From positions 2,976,001-3,040,000 of the forward strand of contig NZ_CP025228.1 in assembly GCF_004102025.1 (NCBI RefSeq): a DNA stretch of 64,000 nucleotides, written 5' to 3'. The notes below the pieces were generated by a model. That model saw only the letters and a list, made by a program, of their open reading frames with translations. It was not told the origin of the DNA and made no database searches. Origin of the DNA: Actinomyces qiguomingii. GTDB lineage: Bacteria > Actinomycetota > Actinomycetes > Actinomycetales > Actinomycetaceae. The position numbers were made by a program, and so were the translations under genes. Within the stretch, counting starts at the first letter, position 1. Each line of letters begins with the position of its first letter. Below are positions 33,904-44,628 of this stretch, piece after piece.

Positions 33904-34845
33904 TCAGGCGAGGCCCAGGCCGCACTCGGCCAGGTAGGTGCGCATGTTGATGGCATTGGGCTTGGGGAAGGACGGGTCACAGGGGTAGCAGTCCTGCTCG
34001 CAGATGCAGTAGATCGGCTTGTCCAGTTCGGCCAGCGCATCCACGAAGGCGTGCATCTCCGGCAGGCCGGCCGGCGGGCAGACCGAGGCGCCCTTGGTGA
34101 CGGCCTCGCCGAAGGGCCAGTCCTTCTCATGGGCCTCACGGGTGATGTCCTCGTCGAAGGCCTTGATGTGCACGTAGGTAATGCGCTCGGGGTACTTCTT
34201 GCACAGCTCCACCGGGTCGCCGCCGCCGTAGACGACGTGACCGGAGTCCAGGCACAGGTTGACGTACTTGGGGTCGGTGGCGTCGAAGATGCGGGCGATC
34301 TCCTCGGGCGTTTCGATGTGGGAGTCACCGTGCGGATGCAGCACCATCTTCAGGTTGTACTCGTCCAGCAGCATCTGCCCCAGGGCGTTGGCGTGCTCGA
34401 CATACAGCTTCCAGGCGTCGTCGGACAGGACACGGTCGTCGGTCCACTCCCAGGTCTTGTCATCGCGGTAGAGCGGGGGCAGGTGGACCATGTACTCCGC
34501 GCCGACGGCCGCGTGGGTCTCGGCAATCTCACGGAAATGCTTGACCGTCTCGGGCCAGGCCTCCGCCTTGTGCAAAATTCCCCAGCCGGTCCCGGCGACG
34601 ACACGCATGCCGTACTCGTCGCACCACTTCTGGAGCTCTTTGGGATCGGTGGGGAAGTATCCCCACGGGCCGGTCTCGATGACTTCGAAGCCGGCCTCGG
34701 CCATCTCCTCCCAGGCCTGACGAGGAGCCATCTGCTTGGGATCGTCGGCGAACCAGACACCCCACTGGTCCGGACACACGCCGATGGTGAGCTTGGAGTA
34801 CTTCGGGTCGTTGGTGTTGACAGCCTTCGAGGCGGTAGACGTCAT
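33904..34845 (-). CDS. TIM-barrel sugar isomerase/dehydratase (IolE-related)
   Basis: The start at 34845 has AGGAG six bases upstream and gives 313 residues. The protein opens YSKLTIGVCPDQWGVWFADD and shows FEVIETGPWGYFP, VLHPHGDSHIE, NLCLDSGHVVYGGGD, YVHIKAFDE and CICEQDCYP, which are likely metal-binding positions of the xylose-isomerase-like TIM barrel. It is similar in plan to IolE but clearly distinct from the gene at 24617. It leads a three-gene operon under operator site d. It may process a different inositol isomer or a keto intermediate. The specific reaction is not known. Confidence 0.8.
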   Translation of the reverse strand: MTSTASKAVNTNDPKYSKLTIGVCPDQWGVWFADDPKQMAPRQAWEEMAEAGFEVIETGPWGYFPTDPKELQKWCDEYGMRVVAGTGWGILHKAEAWPETVKHFREIAETHAAVGAEYMVHLPPLYRDDKTWEWTDDRVLSDDAWKLYVEHANALGQMLLDEYNLKMVLHPHGDSHIETPEEIARIFDATDPKYVNLCLDSGHVVYGGGDPVELCKKYPERITYVHIKAFDEDITREAHEKDWPFGEAVTKGASVCPPAGLPEMHAFVDALAELDKPIYCICEQDCYPCDPSFPKPNAINMRTYLAECGLGLA

Positions 34846-34960
34846 TGTCACTCCTGAGAGTTCAGATCGGTTGCTCGAGACGATGAGGGAACCGTCCCGC
34901 ACGTCCGAATCGTTTCGGACACCACCGAGTGTAGCCGCCGTCCACCCAAAACGCCAGAGT

Positions 34961-34974
34961 TATGTCCGGACAAA
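34961..34974. promoter_or_regulatory. Putative inositol-regulon operator, site d
   Basis: TATGTC-CG-GACAAA matches 11 of 12 arm positions of the locus dyad, with an inner TGTCCGGACA that is a perfect palindrome. It lies 116 bp before the start of the three-gene operon at 34845. Confidence 0.6.
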
Positions 34975-35057
34975 TTTTCTCGACCCCCAGAGCCCGCGTC
35001 GGGCCTGCGCCACCGCGAGCGTCAGCAGACCCCTCGGCCCGACCCTGGGGCCGCGGC

Positions 35058-35122
35058 GGCATCACCGTGGCGTCATCACCGCGACGTCATCACCGCGGCG
35101 TCATCACCGTGGCGGCATCGCC
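35058..35122. repeat. 14-bp tandem repeat, about 4.6 copies
   Basis: Units of 14 bp (GTCATCACCGCGGC and variants) start at 35058, 35072, 35086, 35100 and, partial, 35114. They lie in the 418-bp gap 34846-35263, which otherwise holds operator site d and the terminator at 35199-35236. No gene is seen there. Confidence 0.8.
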
Positions 35123-35198
35123 CCACGAACACCGCCACAGCCGACTACAACCGGTCTCCGGCGCACCAAACGCTTGCACATTCAAGCCGGGAGTGCGC

Positions 35199-35236
35199 GC
35201 ACCGGCCCCACCACCGCGGGGTGGTGGGGCCGGTGC
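35199..35236 (-). terminator. Strong hairpin terminator of the polyol ABC operon
   Basis: A perfect 17-bp inverted repeat (GCACCGGCCCCACCACC at 35199-35215, complement at 35220-35236) with a 4-base loop lies 28 bases after the binding-protein stop. Confidence 0.8.
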
Positions 35237-35263
35237 GGAGTTCAGGGCTCTTCGTCACGGGGA

Positions 35264-36223
35264 TCAGTCGTAGACGGCCTCCTGGATCTCCGGATCCTGC
35301 ATGTTGGTGGCGTCGTACCAGTAGTAGCCCGAGTCGATGAACTTCTCCACGGTCTCGCCGTCGACCACCTGCTTAGCGGTGGTCACCGCCTGGTAGCCCA
35401 TCTGGTAGGGGTTCTGGGTGACCGATCCCGTGATTGCGCCAGAGGTGATGAGGTCCATCTGAGGCTTACCGGAGTCGAAGCCGACAACCTTGGCGCTCGC
35501 CCCCGCGGTCTGCACGGCCTGGGCTGCAGCCACCGCGCCGTCGTCGTCCGTGGCGAAGATACCGGCCAGGTCGGCATTGGCCTGGATGATCGCCGCGGTC
35601 TGCTGCTGGGCGATGGCCTGGTCTGAGTTGTTGTACTGGACATCGACGATCGTGATGCCCGGGGCATTGGCCGTGATCCATTCCCGGAAGCCCTGCTCGC
35701 GGTCCTGCCCGGTCAAGGAGGTCTGGGAGTGGCAGATGATAGCGACCTTGCCGGTGGCGTTGAGCTGTTCAGACAGCCGCGTAGCAGCCTCGGCGGCGGC
35801 CGCCTTATTGTCGGTTGCCACCGTGGACACCGGGATATCCGATCCCGGCACACCGGAGTCGAAGGCCACCACGGGGATGGAGGCATCGGCGAACTGCTGG
35901 AGCACCGTGCCCTGGGCATCGGAGTCCAGAGCGGCGAAGACCAGTGCGGCGGGCCGCTTAACCAGGGCCTGCTGGAGCTGGTCGTTCTGGCGAGGGACGT
36001 CGGTCTCGGTGTCGGGACCGTTGAAGGTCACCGTGATACCGAGATCCTTGCCGGCAGCCTCGGCGCCGGCCTTCACCGTCGCCCAGAAGGGGCTGGCGTA
36101 GCCCTTGGCCACCACGGCGATGGTCTTGTTATCGCCTCCCTCCGAGCGGCTGCAAGCGGCAACACCGGCGATGGGGATGAGGGTCAGGCCGGCGGCCAGA
36201 GCGTGGCGTCGGGATAGGTTCAT
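35264..36223 (-). CDS. Polyol/sugar-binding lipoprotein of the ABC importer
   Basis: The start at 36223 follows AAGGAGAT, giving 319 residues. A twin-arginine-like signal (MNLSRRHALAAGLTLIPI) ends in the lipobox GVAAC. The mature part is a type I periplasmic-binding fold (IAVVAKGYASPFWATVKAGA; PVVAFDSGVPGS; GIFATDDDGAVAAAQAV; GSVTQNPYQMGYQAVTTA). Its place in the inositol locus suggests inositol or a related cyclitol as ligand, as with known IbpA/InoP-type proteins. This is inference. It is last in the operon. Confidence 0.88.
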   Translation of the reverse strand: MNLSRRHALAAGLTLIPIAGVAACSRSEGGDNKTIAVVAKGYASPFWATVKAGAEAAGKDLGITVTFNGPDTETDVPRQNDQLQQALVKRPAALVFAALDSDAQGTVLQQFADASIPVVAFDSGVPGSDIPVSTVATDNKAAAAEAATRLSEQLNATGKVAIICHSQTSLTGQDREQGFREWITANAPGITIVDVQYNNSDQAIAQQQTAAIIQANADLAGIFATDDDGAVAAAQAVQTAGASAKVVGFDSGKPQMDLITSGAITGSVTQNPYQMGYQAVTTAKQVVDGETVEKFIDSGYYWYDATNMQDPEIQEAVYD

Positions 36224-36300
36224 TATCAGATCTCCTTGTTGTTCATGGATGGTCTTGGCCCGCCTCCGGGCCTGGGGTGAAGTGAGCGCTATGGCTCGTA

Positions 36301-37314
36301 TCACTTCTTCTGACGACGGGTGTCGAGGTACACGGCGGCCAGGACGACGATGCCCAGAAGCACCTTCTGCCACTGGTCCGGGATAGACATGAGCACCGCA
36401 CCATTGCGAATGGTGGCGATGACAATGGCGCCTACGACCGAGCCCACGACCGAAGCGCGACCGCCCAGCAGGGAGGCACCTCCGAGCACTGCCGCGGCGA
36501 TCGCGTACATCTCATAGGACTGGCCCACGTCGGGCTTGCCGGAGGCCAGGCGTGAGGCCATGAGAATACCGGCCGTGCCGGTGAAGGTACCGCCCAGGGC
36601 GTAGACATAGAACTTCCAACGGCGCACGTTGACACCGGACAGGCGCGTGGCCTCCTCATTGGAGCCGATCGCCAGGGCGTAGCGGCCGATAAGGGTGCGA
36701 TTGAGCAGATACCAGGCGATTGTGGCGGCAACGGCCAGAAGGAAGACAGCGTTGGTGATGCCTAGGGTCTTCCCCTGCCCGAGGGTGAGGAAGGAGCTGA
36801 ACTCAGACAGCGGGATCGCCGAAGTTCCCGAAATGACCATGGCCATACCCCAGGCGACGAGCATCATGGCCAGCGTGGCGATCATGGGCTGCATTCTCAG
36901 GTAGGCGACAAGCAGGCCGTTCATGCAGCCCAGGGCGGCGCCGGAGAGCAGGCCGGCCAGAACTCCCAGCACGATTACCACCGGAGTGCTCATCCCCAAC
37001 GCAGCCGCCCACTTCATGACCACTGCCAGGCACACCCCGGTGAAGGCTATGCCGAAGCCCGGGGTCAGGTCGATCCCGCCCGTGGCGATGACGAAGGTCA
37101 GCCCCAGCGAGAGCAGCACGTAAACGGACGCGTCGAGCAGGAGCGCCGAGAAGTTCGAGACCTGCAAGAAGAACGGGCTGGCGATCGAGAAGACGATGAT
37201 GAGGATGAGCTCGGATACCACCACTAGGACCTGGGAGGAGTGACGCTGGAGGAATCCGGTCTTCACCCCCTTTTTCGACCGTTGCAACAGGTTCGTCGAC
37301 AGTGACATGCTCAC
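36301..37314 (-). CDS. Polyol/sugar ABC transporter permease (RbsC type)
   Basis: The 337-residue protein overlaps the preceding ATPase stop by four bases (37311-37314). After a cytoplasmic N-terminus it has eight to ten hydrophobic segments and RbsC landmarks: LTFVIATGGIDLTPGFGIAF, YALAIGSNEEATRLSGVNV and AAAVLGGASLLGGRAS. It forms the channel for the importer whose ATPase (37311) and lipoprotein (35264) flank it. Confidence 0.91.
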   Translation of the reverse strand: MSMSLSTNLLQRSKKGVKTGFLQRHSSQVLVVVSELILIIVFSIASPFFLQVSNFSALLLDASVYVLLSLGLTFVIATGGIDLTPGFGIAFTGVCLAVVMKWAAALGMSTPVVIVLGVLAGLLSGAALGCMNGLLVAYLRMQPMIATLAMMLVAWGMAMVISGTSAIPLSEFSSFLTLGQGKTLGITNAVFLLAVAATIAWYLLNRTLIGRYALAIGSNEEATRLSGVNVRRWKFYVYALGGTFTGTAGILMASRLASGKPDVGQSYEMYAIAAAVLGGASLLGGRASVVGSVVGAIVIATIRNGAVLMSIPDQWQKVLLGIVVLAAVYLDTRRQKK

Positions 37315-38846
37315 TTGGGCTCCTTTGTCTGCTCGGTAGTCTGGCCGGTGGCCAGCGCCATGATCGAATTCTGGGTCGCCTCCTCATTGGTGAGGGTCCC
37401 AGTGACCCGTCCCTCCCACATGACCACGATCCGGTGGGAGAGGCGCAGAACCTCGGGGATCTCCGAGGATATGACGATAATGGACTTGCCCTGGGCAGCC
37501 AGGCTGTTGAGCAGGTCATGGATCTCGTCCTTTGCGCCGACGTCGATGCCGCGCGTCGGCTCATCGAAGATGAGAATGTCGCAGTCCCGGGCCAGCCACT
37601 TACCGATGACGACCTTCTGTTGGTTGCCACCCGAGAGGTTGCGCGCCAGTTGATTGATGGAGGGAGTCTTGACCCGCAACCGATCCACGTAGGTATCGGT
37701 GGTGGAGGCCGCCTTGGAGTCGTCGACGACGATGCCGCGCGCCCATGACCGGTAGGAGGGCAGGGCGGTGTTCTCCACCAGATCCTTTTCCAACAGGAGC
37801 CCGTAGCGCTTACGATCCTCCGACAGGTAGGCGATGGAATGTCTGACGGCCTGCTCGGGGGAATCGATACGTACCCGCTTGCCTTCAACCTCGATGGTGC
37901 CCGAGGTGTGCGGGTCGGCGCCGATGAGGGCACGCGCGGTCTCGGTGCGCCCAGCGCCTACGAGTCCGGCGAATCCCAGGATCTCTCCGCGACGCAACTC
38001 AAAGCTGACGTTCCTGAGCAGATCCTTAGTCGAAAGGTTCTCGACCTTCAGCACCGTCTCGGGTTCGCCCTCCAGGGGCGTGGGCCGGATGTTGGAGTCG
38101 ATGCGCCGGCCCACCATCTGCTCGATGATGCTGTCGACACTCAGACCTGCAGCCGGCGTGGTGGCGATCCATTGCCCGTCGCGCATGACGGTAATGGTGT
38201 CCGAGACCCGCTTTATCTCATTCATCCGGTGTGAGATGTAGACAATCGCGGTGTCCTCGGTGACGAAGTCGTCCATGACCTTGAACAGAGCCTCGGTCTC
38301 CCGCTCGGTCAGCGCCGCCGTAGGCTCATCCATGATGAGGACCTTGGCGTTGAAGGACAGCGCCTTGGCAATCTCGACCATCTGCTGGGTGGCGACCGTC
38401 AGGTCTCCGACCATCGCATCGGGATCGAGGTTCAGGCCCACCCGCTCCAAGAGCTCATCGGTGGCCCGGCGCATCTTGGACGGCGAGAGATTGAAGCGGA
38501 TACCGTTGTACTGCTCCCTGCCGAAGAAGATGTTCTGCGCAACCGTGAGATCGGGCATGAGGTTGAGTTCCTGGTGGATGATTGAGATGCCCTTGGACTG
38601 GGCGTCCAGAGGATCTCGAATCGTCGTCTCCTGACCCTTCAGGCGGATGGTGCCGTCATCGGGCTGGTGGATGCCGCCCAAGACCTTCATCAAAGTGGAT
38701 TTGCCCGCCCCGTTCTCACCGACCAGGGAGTGCACCTCCCCCGGTCTGAGGGTGAATTGCACCCGGTCGAGTGCCAGGACGCCGGGGAACCTTTTGGTAA
38801 TTCCCTCGACCTCGATGAGTGGCGCGCCAGCGCCGTCACTCGTCAT
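37311..38846 (-). CDS. Polyol/sugar ABC transporter ATP-binding protein (tandem ABC domains)
   Basis: The 511-residue ATPase has a first domain with GENGAGKSTLMKVLGG near residue 40, an LTVATQQMVEIAKAL signature variant and VLIMDEPTAAL. The second has the degenerate P-loop VGAGRTETAR, the signature LSGGNQQKVVIGKWL and ILIFDEPTRGIDVGA. GGAAGG precedes the ATG. It follows a Gfo/Idh dehydrogenase gene by 72 bp in the same direction, so dehydrogenase and importer are probably one operon under operator site e. Confidence 0.92.
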   Translation of the reverse strand: MTSDGAGAPLIEVEGITKRFPGVLALDRVQFTLRPGEVHSLVGENGAGKSTLMKVLGGIHQPDDGTIRLKGQETTIRDPLDAQSKGISIIHQELNLMPDLTVAQNIFFGREQYNGIRFNLSPSKMRRATDELLERVGLNLDPDAMVGDLTVATQQMVEIAKALSFNAKVLIMDEPTAALTERETEALFKVMDDFVTEDTAIVYISHRMNEIKRVSDTITVMRDGQWIATTPAAGLSVDSIIEQMVGRRIDSNIRPTPLEGEPETVLKVENLSTKDLLRNVSFELRRGEILGFAGLVGAGRTETARALIGADPHTSGTIEVEGKRVRIDSPEQAVRHSIAYLSEDRKRYGLLLEKDLVENTALPSYRSWARGIVVDDSKAASTTDTYVDRLRVKTPSINQLARNLSGGNQQKVVIGKWLARDCDILIFDEPTRGIDVGAKDEIHDLLNSLAAQGKSIIVISSEIPEVLRLSHRIVVMWEGRVTGTLTNEEATQNSIMALATGQTTEQTKEPK

Positions 38847-38918
38847 CTCGCATACTTTCCTTCCTGTGAGTAATGGTTTGCGCGCCCAGGCCCCACCGCC
38901 CGGGCGCCCGCGGGGCGC

Positions 38919-39962
38919 TCAGGACTGGATCTCCTCCAGCCGCACCGGCCGCCCCTGCTCGTAGGAGACGCCCAGGGCGATGGCCACCCGCAGCGCCTCC
39001 AGTGCTTCACGGGCATCGCACCTGCTTGTCGCTCGGCCCGCCACCACGTCAATGAAGGCGCGTAGCTCTCGGCCGTAGCAGTCGGCAAAGCGGGCGATGA
39101 AATCTACCCAGGGCTCCGAGCCGGGGAAGTCCGCGCCGGGCTCCACGCTGACCAGAGGAACCTTGGGCTCCAGGCCTACAGTGGCATTGGCGCGGGTTCC
39201 CGAGATCTCCATCCGCACGTCGTAGCCCTGCCCGTTGTTACGGGAGGTCTGAGCCGTCACCAGGGTGCCGTCGTCCAGGCGCATCAGGGCCACGCCCTCG
39301 TCAATGTCGCCGTAAGTGCGGAAATAATCGGCGCCCCGCACCTGGCCGAAGGCCATCACCTCCACGACTTCGCGACCAGTGACCCAACGCAGCGCGTCAA
39401 TGTCGTGGATCAGGCAGTCCCTCCAGATACCGCCGGACATCGCCACGAAGGATTCTGGCGGCGGGTTCTGGTCGCAAGTGAGCATGTGAACACGATGGAC
39501 CTGTCCGAGCTCGCCGGCTCGGACCCGCCGCCTGGCCTCACTGTAGGCGGGGTCGAAGCGGCGCTGGAAGCCGATCTGGGAGGCGATCCCGGCCTGGCTG
39601 ACTGCGTCGATGCAGCGCTGGGTGCCGGCCAGATCGGAGGCCAACGGCTTCTCACAGAAGAACGGCAGACCGACGCGGGCGCAGGACAGCACCAGTTCCT
39701 CATGGGTCGCGGTCGGTGTGGCGATGACGACGGCGTCGTACTCCTCCGGACAGGCGAATACCTGCTCGGCAGTGGTGTGCTCAACCGCTGTGCCCGAGGC
39801 GGGCTTGAGGCCCTGAGCCACCTCACGGGCGCGCTCAGGATCGGCATCCGCCACGGTCAGCACGACCTCCTCGATCGCGGCTAATGCCGCGGCGTGCCCC
39901 CGACCGATGCGACCCGCACCCAGAAGGGCGCAATGAATCCCAGAATAAGTTGTCTGGACCAT
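38919..39962 (-). CDS. Gfo/Idh/MocA oxidoreductase (inositol dehydrogenase-like, paralogue 3)
   Basis: The 347-residue protein has CALLGAGRIGRGHAAAL at the nucleotide-binding turn, FFCEKPLASDL with the catalytic lysine, IGFQRRFDPAYSEARR and IWRDCLIHDIDALRWVTG with the Asp/His pair. It is a typical IolG-type NAD(P) dehydrogenase. Being first in the operon with the ABC importer, it probably oxidises the imported polyol. Operator site e lies 95 bp upstream. Confidence 0.86.
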   Translation of the reverse strand: MVQTTYSGIHCALLGAGRIGRGHAAALAAIEEVVLTVADADPERAREVAQGLKPASGTAVEHTTAEQVFACPEEYDAVVIATPTATHEELVLSCARVGLPFFCEKPLASDLAGTQRCIDAVSQAGIASQIGFQRRFDPAYSEARRRVRAGELGQVHRVHMLTCDQNPPPESFVAMSGGIWRDCLIHDIDALRWVTGREVVEVMAFGQVRGADYFRTYGDIDEGVALMRLDDGTLVTAQTSRNNGQGYDVRMEISGTRANATVGLEPKVPLVSVEPGADFPGSEPWVDFIARFADCYGRELRAFIDVVAGRATSRCDAREALEALRVAIALGVSYEQGRPVRLEEIQS

Positions 39963-40056
39963 CGATGACCTCGTTTCAAGGCAAGGCGAGACACCTTGCA
40001 GGCAATCGCATTCTGATGGAGCGTAAGCGCCCTCGCCCGCAATCTCACCACTTCGA

Positions 40057-40070
40057 AATGTCGTGACAAA
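40057..40070. promoter_or_regulatory. Putative inositol-regulon operator, site e
   Basis: AATGTC-GT-GACAAA matches 10 of 12 arm positions of the dyad. It lies 95 bp before the start of the dehydrogenase-ABC operon at 39962. Confidence 0.5.
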
Positions 40071-40149
40071 ACTCTAGCACAGTTGAGTGTCATCACACGC
40101 TACTTCTTGCGTCGCAAACGTCCCGTGCCCAGCGGCGGACGCAGCACAA

Positions 40150-40193
40150 CGAGCCCTCGCCCCGCAGACAAGCCCCTGCGGGGCGAGGACTCG
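40150..40193 (-). terminator. Strong hairpin terminator of the iolC-iolA operon
   Basis: CGAGCCCTCGCCCCGCAG (40150-40167) pairs with 40176-40193 with one mismatch in 18, nine bases after the iolA stop. Confidence 0.75.
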
Positions 40194-40202
40194 CACAGAC
40201 AA

Positions 40203-41726
<1,524 letters not shown>

Positions 41727-41776
41727 TACTGACTCCTTCTTGGGTTCTCTTCAGCTTAGTTCAGACGGTGTGTGAG

Positions 41777-43684
41777 TCACAGGTAGTGGCGCTGCGGCTT
41801 TCGATCCTCGACGTACTGCTCGTAGGCCTTCCGCGTGGACTCCAGGTTGGAAACTCCGGACACCGGCACGTCCCACCAGGAGGAGGACGGCGGGTTGGGC
41901 CCGTACAGGTCGGTCTCGATGTGGATCATGGCGGCCTCATCGCCGGCGTGCGCCTGCGCGTAGGCCTCTTTGAACTCCGCGATGGTGGCAACCCGGTACA
42001 CCTTCAGGCCCCAGGACTCGGCGTTCGCGGCGATGTCCACCCCGGCGATCTTGTCCTCATCTTGCAGGTGCCCGCCCCGGCCGCGCCGCCGGTACTTAGT
42101 GCCGAATCGCTGGGAGCCGTGGGACTCCGACAGCGAGCCGATGGAGGCGAATCCGTAGTTCTGCAGCAGCACGTAGATGACCTTCACGCCCTCTTGAGCC
42201 ACCGTGGCCAGTTCCATGGGCAGCATCTGGTAGGTGCCGTCTCCGACTATGGAGACGACCTCGCTGTCCGGTCGGGCGAGTTTGACGCCCATGGCCGCCG
42301 GGATCTCATAACCCATGCAGGAGAAGGCGTACTCCACGTGGTACTGGATGGGGGTACGGGCCTGCCAGAGGGCCTGCAGATCACCGGGCATGGACCCGGC
42401 CGCGTTGATGACCACGTCCTGGTCACCCAGCAATTCGTTGAGGGCGCCGAAGACCTCGGTCTGTGCCGGCAGCGGGGCATGACCCAGGTGGTAGCACTTG
42501 TCGATGGCGGCGAACCAGGCCTGGCGCTCGCGGGAGATCTCCTCGGTGTAGGCGGCATCGACGTGGTAGTCGGCCAGAGCCCGCGTCAGGGCCACAAGGG
42601 CCTCCCGGGCGTCGGCGACCACCATCTCGGCACTCTGCTTGGCGGCGTCGAAGGCGGCGACGTTGACGTTGACGAACTTGACGTCGGGGTTCTTGAACTG
42701 GGTCTTGGAAGCAGTGGTGAAGTCGGAGTAGCGGGTACCGACGCCGATGATCAGATCGGCCTGATCTGCCAGGTGGTTGCCGGAGTCACCACCGGTGGAG
42801 CCGACCCCGCCGACGGCGCAGGGGTGGTCGAAGTTGATGGCGCCCTTGCCGGCCTGGGTGTCAGCCACCGGGATGCCGGTGGCGGTGGCGAAGGCGCGCA
42901 GCTCCTCGGAGGCCTCGGAGTAGATGGCCCCACCGCCGGCGATCAACAGCGGCCGCTTGGCGGCGCGGATCAGGGCTACGGCGCGCTCGAGGGCGGCCGG
43001 CTCGGGCACGGGACGGCGCACGTGCCACACGCGCTTGCGGAAGAACTCAACCGGCCAGTCATGAGCCTCTGCCTGGACGTCCTGCGGCATGGCGATGGTC
43101 ACGGCGCCGGTGTCCGCTGGATCGGTGAGTACCCGCATGGCGGCCAGCAGCGAAGGAATCAGCTGCTCGGGACGGTTGATGCGGTCGAAGAACCGGGACA
43201 CGGGCCTGAAGGCGTCGTTGACGGTGACGTCCAGCGTGGTGGGGTCCTCCAGCTGCTGGAGCACCGGGTCGGGCACGCGGGTGGCGAACTGGTCGGAGGG
43301 GAACAGCAGCACGGGCAGGCGGTTGGTGGTGGCCAGGGCAGCGCCGGTGACCATGTTGAGTGAGCCCGGACCGATGGAGGCGGTGCACATGTAGGTCTGC
43401 AACCGGTTAGTGGTCTTGGCGAAGGCGGCGGCCGCATGCACCTGCCCCTGCTCGTTGCGGGGCATGATGTAGGGCATCGGCTCTTCCCCCTCCAGGGGGG
43501 CGATCTCATTCTGCAGCAGCGCCTGGCCGATGCCAGCGACGTTGCCGTGGCCGAAGATGCCGAAGGCGCCGGCGATCAGTCGCTGCTCGACGCCGTCGCG
43601 CTCGGAGTACTGGTTGGACAGGAAACGGATGGTCGCCTGGGCGACGGTCAGGCGGATAGTGCCCGTGTAGGCCTCGTTACTCAT
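41777..43684 (-). CDS. iolD: 3D-(3,5/4)-trihydroxycyclohexane-1,2-dione hydrolase
   Basis: The 635-residue thiamine-diphosphate enzyme has the IolD order of domains. The Pyr domain reads AGAFGIFGHGNVAGIGQALL and PYIMPRNEQGQVHAAAAFAK. A central domain has PLLIAGGGAIYSEAS and GGVGSTGGDSGNHLA. The PP domain carries the TPP-binding SIVGDGTYQMLPMELAT and VKVIYVLLQNYGF. IolD hydrolyses the cyclic dione made by IolE to 5-deoxyglucuronate, the ring-opening step. It lies between iolB and iolA. Confidence 0.94.
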   Translation of the reverse strand: MSNEAYTGTIRLTVAQATIRFLSNQYSERDGVEQRLIAGAFGIFGHGNVAGIGQALLQNEIAPLEGEEPMPYIMPRNEQGQVHAAAAFAKTTNRLQTYMCTASIGPGSLNMVTGAALATTNRLPVLLFPSDQFATRVPDPVLQQLEDPTTLDVTVNDAFRPVSRFFDRINRPEQLIPSLLAAMRVLTDPADTGAVTIAMPQDVQAEAHDWPVEFFRKRVWHVRRPVPEPAALERAVALIRAAKRPLLIAGGGAIYSEASEELRAFATATGIPVADTQAGKGAINFDHPCAVGGVGSTGGDSGNHLADQADLIIGVGTRYSDFTTASKTQFKNPDVKFVNVNVAAFDAAKQSAEMVVADAREALVALTRALADYHVDAAYTEEISRERQAWFAAIDKCYHLGHAPLPAQTEVFGALNELLGDQDVVINAAGSMPGDLQALWQARTPIQYHVEYAFSCMGYEIPAAMGVKLARPDSEVVSIVGDGTYQMLPMELATVAQEGVKVIYVLLQNYGFASIGSLSESHGSQRFGTKYRRRGRGGHLQDEDKIAGVDIAANAESWGLKVYRVATIAEFKEAYAQAHAGDEAAMIHIETDLYGPNPPSSSWWDVPVSGVSNLESTRKAYEQYVEDRKPQRHYL

Positions 43685-43740
43685 GTGATTGTTCTCTTCT
43701 GCATTAGGGCGGTTGGTGGATTGGAGCGTAGCTCAGGTCA

Positions 43741-44628
43741 TCAATGCGTCATGGGCAGGCGCGGGTCGATCTCCTGACTTTCCCAGGTGCTGCGGATCCA
43801 GTGGTGCGCGGGGTCGTCGGGCGCCAACCAGACCAGGTCCTCGGCCGGGCCGGCCATGACGTTGAGGTAGTACATGTCATAGCCGGGCGCGGCCACGCAG
43901 GGGCCGTGATAGCCGTAAGGAACCAGGGCGACGTCCCCCTGGCGGACCTCGGTGCACAGGTCGATGGGGCGTTCCGGGCTGGAGGCGTAGGTGCGGTGCA
44001 GTCCGAAACCGGGGGTCCCATCCGGGGCGTTGCGGATCTCGAAGTAGTAGATCTCCTCGAGCTCGCGCTCATCAGCGGAGGCGACGTCGTGCTTGTGGGC
44101 CGGGTAGGAGGACCAGTTGCCCCCCGGGGTGAGCACCTCGCAGCACAGCAGGTGCGAAGTGTCCACGCCGTTGTTCAGGGCGTAGTTGTTCACCTGCCGG
44201 GAGCAGTCCCCCGCACCGCGCAAGTCGGTGCGCACCTGGTCGCGCCCGTAGTAGGCCACCGGCAGGTCGCGGCAGGCCACGGCCGCCGGCAGGGCGAAAC
44301 GACCTCCCCCGTGGGAAGTGATGGTGAATGTCTTGCCGCGCGGCACGTACAAGTAGTCGGTGATCTCCTCGAATACACCGCTGCGGCCCGCTAGCTCGTA
44401 ACACCGCCCGTCCACCAGCACGGTGGCGGCCCCCTCCAGCGGTAGCACCAGCAACTCGTTTTCACCGCTTTCCAGGGTGGCGGAGCGGTCCGGGGCGAGC
44501 ACGCACACGCGCAGCCCGCAGTAAGTCCAGCCCGCGCGGGCGGGATCGACGTCTACGGTCAGGGTGTCGTGACCGCTGGAGCCTGCGGGCACGTAGATGT
44601 CGGATGCGTGTGGGGCGGTGTCGTTCAT
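43741..44628 (-). CDS. iolB: 5-deoxy-glucuronate isomerase
   Basis: The start at 44628 overlaps the aldolase stop (44625) by four bases and gives 295 residues, the IolB length. The cupin-like metal site is visible as WSSYPAHKHDV and ELEEIYYFEIR, with VPYGYHGPCVAAPGYDMYYL near the C-terminus. IolB isomerises 5-deoxy-glucuronate to 5-dehydro-2-deoxy-gluconate, the substrate of IolC. Its order after iolC and the aldolase and before iolD is consistent with one operon. Confidence 0.93.
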   Translation of the reverse strand: MNDTAPHASDIYVPAGSSGHDTLTVDVDPARAGWTYCGLRVCVLAPDRSATLESGENELLVLPLEGAATVLVDGRCYELAGRSGVFEEITDYLYVPRGKTFTITSHGGGRFALPAAVACRDLPVAYYGRDQVRTDLRGAGDCSRQVNNYALNNGVDTSHLLCCEVLTPGGNWSSYPAHKHDVASADERELEEIYYFEIRNAPDGTPGFGLHRTYASSPERPIDLCTEVRQGDVALVPYGYHGPCVAAPGYDMYYLNVMAGPAEDLVWLAPDDPAHHWIRSTWESQEIDPRLPMTH

